A stretch of DNA of 64,000 nt from Marsupella aquatica (Eukaryota; Marchantiophyta), in the NCBI GenBank assembly GCA_973895155.1, contig OZ316892.1:28892001-28956000 (forward strand), written 5' to 3'. Position numbers and translations under genes: made by a program. Every line of letters begins with the position of its first letter. Within the stretch, counting starts at the first letter, position 1. The notes below the pieces were generated by a model, which worked only from the letters and a program-made list of their open reading frames with translations, was not told the DNA's origin and did not search any database. Shown in pieces: positions 60,706 to 64,000 of this stretch.

Positions 60706-61932
60706 CAATCCCTCAATGAACCCCACTTAATGACCGTCTCCGTTCTTGCTATATTCACACATAGGAGTAATAAGTTCTATATGAGAAGAAAAGAGCTGTT
60801 GCTCCAGTCCATCCGGAATGTCTATTGGACCATTTTGGCCAACTTGGAGGTCCATCCAGGCTTCCATTTCTGGGTTTACTTTATTCTTATTTTTATTTTT
60901 TGGAAGGTGGGGAAGGGAAACTCCCCAAGACTCTTCATTGATGATTTTCCAAGAGAAAAGTTAGGAAACAGCTTGTAGTAATACATAGCACAAGAAGCTG
61001 ATATCATTGAATTTTTTGGAGAAAGCATCTTTGAACAATTCATTTCAGACCCCACCAGTGGGAATACGCATCAATGGACGTTTGGTATCATGCAAGGTAT
61101 CATTGATGGATAATAATAGTCTCCAGGATCAACAATGTTCTGAATGTTGGAAAGTGGACATGCAGTTACATTTATGTGATGAAACAAGTTTCATGTAGAT
61201 GTAGTGCATTTATGGGATAGGATCTTAAAATCCTTCCAAACAGGAGTTATCAACGGGGCTTTGCTATTGAAGGTGCATTTATGGCTGTCATTGTGTTGGT
61301 CAAGATCAGGTTCTCAAATCAGCTGGAAAAATGTCACAGATTTGTTAAAACACATCAATAGCCCAAATGGGAGGTGCCAGTGCAAATGCTCTTAGTAGAG
61401 AGCTTTTACTCTTGAATAAACAGTACTTCCATAGCTCCTCACAGTTTTGGAGTTTTCTCTTACTCAATTCTCTCTTCTTGGTTTTTGGGGTTTCCATTTG
61501 CCCCCTCCTACTCTCTGGGCCTCTTCTGCTTTTACTCCATTTTACTTTGATGGCTACTTTGTAGTACATCTGTCCTTTTCATTCTCACAAAACTTCAATA
61601 GTGGTTGTCACATTATTATTGGCAGTCAGAATGTATCATAACCTTAGATGGTGGTAGGTAACTTACAGTAGTTGTCATCCATAAATTAGTGTCTTCATAG
61701 TCGAGGAAGAACACCAAGTTATGGCCAGAACAAACTGCCAGGTCTGGCTCATACTTGACGTTCTTTCTACTTAGAGATATGGACTTTGGTGGTCACAATG
61801 ATGAAAACCATTTCAAGTAACTTATTCATCCACTACAATGTGGAGGTTTAGCTCAAAGATTTATGTGCAGAGCTGAGATTCTTAGTAATTTGAGTTAAGT
61901 AATAGGTCAACAACAACTTCCTATTGGAGTCC

Positions 61933-62093
61933 AATAGTAAGGGAGCCTGAGAGGCATGATTTTGTGATAATTCATTTGAGTAGAGACTGATAGGTCTTGG
62001 GTTCATTATTGTGGCTGTCTCTTCCCTTTCTGTGGGGTTTCACAGATTTCCCTGAAAATTTAAAAATAAAAAAATTTAAAAATAGTAAGGGAG
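61933..62093 (+). mobile_element. SINE-like insertion with 13-bp TSD
   Basis: AATAGTAAGGGAG occurs at 61933-61945 and 62081-62093, flanking 135 bp that end in an A-rich tail (AAAATTTAAAAATAAAAAAATTTAAA). In the body, GGTCTTGGGTTCATTA at about 62000 is B-box-like, so a tRNA-derived SINE is likely. The A box is weak. The perfect 13-bp duplication indicates a fairly young insertion. Confidence 0.7.
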
Positions 62094-62447
62094 TCTCAAT
62101 CCTCTAGCAATGTGGCACACAGGTTCAATCTGGTCATAAAAGCTGACCATAACTATTATGGTAGTCAGGTCAAATTTTGTTTGTTTGTTTGTGCTGCATA
62201 TGATGCTTCCCCTATGACCATATCTTATGGATGTCTGTTAAGGAAAAATACTTGGCATATGAAGCTTCCCTATGACCATGTCTTATGGATGTCTGTTAAA
62301 AAAAAAAGAGTAGCGGAACGCTGATTGCTAAGTCCATAAAGATTGTATCCATAACCCATTTACTTGGCCATATCTTATGAATGTCTGTCAAGAACAATCA
62401 GTTCCTATATATATCACACTGCCAAAAAGGCAGGATTGCCAAATCGG

Positions 62448-62600
62448 GAGACATGATCCCAAAGGCAAAAGAACCCAATAAAGGGGAGAAGGGAAAGACC
62501 CCAAGAATACCAAAGAGGCCAACAACTCAAGGAAAAAAAGAAAGTCAAGGAGTATCCCACAAAAACAAAAAAAAACTAACAAGCAACTAACAAACAAAAA
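62448..62600 (+). repeat. dispersed repeat with CCCAATAAAGGGGAGA core
   Basis: GATCCCAAAGGCAAAAGA followed by CCCAATAAAGGGGAGA and an A/AC-rich tail; same family as the copies at 57.4-58.7 kb and 11.6 kb, here on the plus strand. Confidence 0.6.
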
Positions 62601-64000
62601 ACCCTACTGGGCAGTAAACTGAAAGGCCTGGTAGAACTATGGAGTAAATCACATAGGAGGGGTCAAGGAGTGAGCCTGTCCAGAGGTTCCTACTTGGCCA
62701 TATCTTATGGATGTCTACCTAAGAACAAATAGTTCTGGGACAATGATTTCGAAGTCAAGAAAAATTGTGTCTGTAACCCATCATTTACGAGTTAACAACT
62801 ACAAACTTTGGAACTTTGGAGACTTGCAATTATGTTTCACATGGAGTCACAGAATTTGTTCACAGTTCCAAACGCAACACCTCGATGAAAGCTTATTCAT
62901 GGGAGGCTTTAAAATCTCGCCACAAACGGAGGAGCAGGCCAGAGCAACACAGTGTTACCTTTCCAATTTGACCGAAAGGCCTGCAGGGTCAGAATGATGC
63001 GCGCCAGGCAGAAACGAGTGTCGGTCGGATGTAATGAGACTCAATTATCAGCTGCCAGGCCAGACAGGGTGGCGCAGAGCAACAGACTCCTCCATCATAC
63101 GGTGCAGGGGCAGAGAGAGGCCAGCCACAGCGTAAAGGCTCTCTCATTCGGACGGTGCCGAGCAAGCACTGCAACAGTGCGCGGCCAGGGAAGGGGACTT
63201 TCCCGTCCTTTCTCCTGGTCACTGAAGGCCTGAAAAGGTCGCTGGCCTTTGGCCCAGTTTCGGATGTTATGGCTATTGTAATCATTTAAGCATGCAGATG
63301 TCACAAGAATTGCAGAAGGAACTGCTACATTTGAGAAAGCGAAATTCATCAGTGCTTGTACTAGAAGAAATTTATGCCAAGCTGGTGCTGTAGTAAGGAG
63401 AATCTATTGTTGGGGCCTGCAATTGGACGAGGTTGCGGTCCACACATGTGCTTTGCTAGAGGTGTAACTCCATGAGAGGAAGCGAAGAAGATCGAGTCGG
63501 AGTGAAATGTCCAGCTTTTCTGATTCGTGCAAGGACAGAAGAAGGTATGAGGCCTAGAAATCAAAGCCACTGGATAAGACTCTTTCAGCCTAGGTTTCCT
63601 GATAGGGACCAGTGGTGATGACAACTACTCCCAAGTCAGAAAATCAGATAGAAAGACCAATAGTTCTTTCCGGATGGGATGCCCCAAGATACTTCCATTG
63701 TTAGAATTCCTTCTCTTTAATGCCAGGGCGTTTGGTGTTTATCGATTTACGTTTATTGATCGCGACCTTTAACTCATACTAACCTTCCAAGACGAATGCT
63801 GGTGAGGTGAGTCAGCATATCGACAATTGAATCCAGCAAACGGGAACAAGCCAGTAAAGGTGTTGGGCAACAATGGGCCCCTGCTAAAAAAATATTTGTA
63901 CAGAAGTGCGGTAGACAATCATGGTAAACTGAGAGAATACTGCAGTTTGTATTTTCTCAACCACTCTTGACCCTTCTCATCATACTCTTCTTTCGAGATG

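Larger units (their letters stand above)
53901..64000. other. gene-free repeat region, right end
   Basis: No gene recognised. Contains two tandem repeats (54831-55065, 55678-55870), a SINE-like insertion with TSD (61933-62093), a possible second SINE (56535-56635), copies of the TTTATTGGGTCT dispersed repeat (57.4, 58.5, 62.5 kb) and a third copy of the 19-kb repeat (60.56-60.70 kb). Near 62.2 kb CATATCTTATGGATGTCTGTT recurs three to four times (62220, 62280, 62370, 62700). Confidence 0.5.

Noticed and set aside
1-64000. tRNA, rRNA genes and CRISPR arrays
   Set aside because: I looked for tRNA B boxes with foldable arms and for regularly spaced repeats; only SINE-like B boxes at 56.6 and 62.0 kb were found, and no CRISPR-like array.

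Overview
The window is nuclear DNA of a land plant. The evidence is a chloroplast-targeted photosystem I antenna gene of the Lhca4 type with GT-AG introns, an RLCK-VII-like kinase-fold gene with a plant-type myristoylation start, a plant-type HSF-binding protein gene, ARPC5, Ty1/copia remnants and a plant L1-type LINE. The large, AT-rich, repeat-filled intergenic spaces point to a big genome. I cannot name the species. The clear Lhca4 type (as I recall, mosses such as Physcomitrium lack it) and the unusual secreted tandem-repeat gene would fit a seedless lineage such as a lycophyte or fern, but that is only an inference.

Layout. 1-4507: nested remains of two Ty1/copia elements in opposite orientation. 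5838-8504 (+): ARPC5, subunit of the actin-nucleating Arp2/3 complex, four exons. 12535-13820 (+): LHCA4-type gene, three exons. 14804-15821 (-): HSBP (heat shock factor binding protein) gene, convergent with LHCA4, with a 24-nt microexon and an apparent U12-type AT-AC intron. 15822-22850: repeats, including a copy of an LTR-like sequence also seen near 4.9 kb. 23032-23859 (+): intronless secreted protein made of five tandem repeats of the bacterial/fungal BTRD type. 25276-27263 (+): SET-domain protein, three exons. 28252-28345: strong 43-bp-arm hairpin. 29008-34449: one L1-type LINE insertion with target-site duplication and poly(A), decayed, and itself carrying a ~240-bp TIR element. 35-36.3 kb: G/C-rich repeat with G runs. 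37551-40788 (+): C3HC4 RING protein, six exons. 42028-46421 (-): RLCK-VII-like protein in which the catalytic Lys, the catalytic-loop Lys and Asn, and the DFG Asp are all replaced, so it is a predicted pseudokinase with a long repeat-bearing C-terminus. 46.4-64 kb: no gene I can support; minisatellites, homopolymer C/G runs, a SINE-like insertion with target-site duplication, and several dispersed repeat families.

The genes are independent single transcription units with unrelated jobs (actin nucleation, light harvesting, heat-shock control, secretion, lysine methylation, ubiquitination, signalling); nothing suggests a functional cluster. All exon structures were built by hand from splice signals, reading phase and family similarity. 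The phases of all six multi-exon models close exactly, but none has been checked against transcripts. The most interesting points are the U12 intron in HSBP, the fully degenerated RLCK-like pseudokinase, the BTRD repeat protein as a possible horizontal acquisition, and the hairpin at 28.3 kb.
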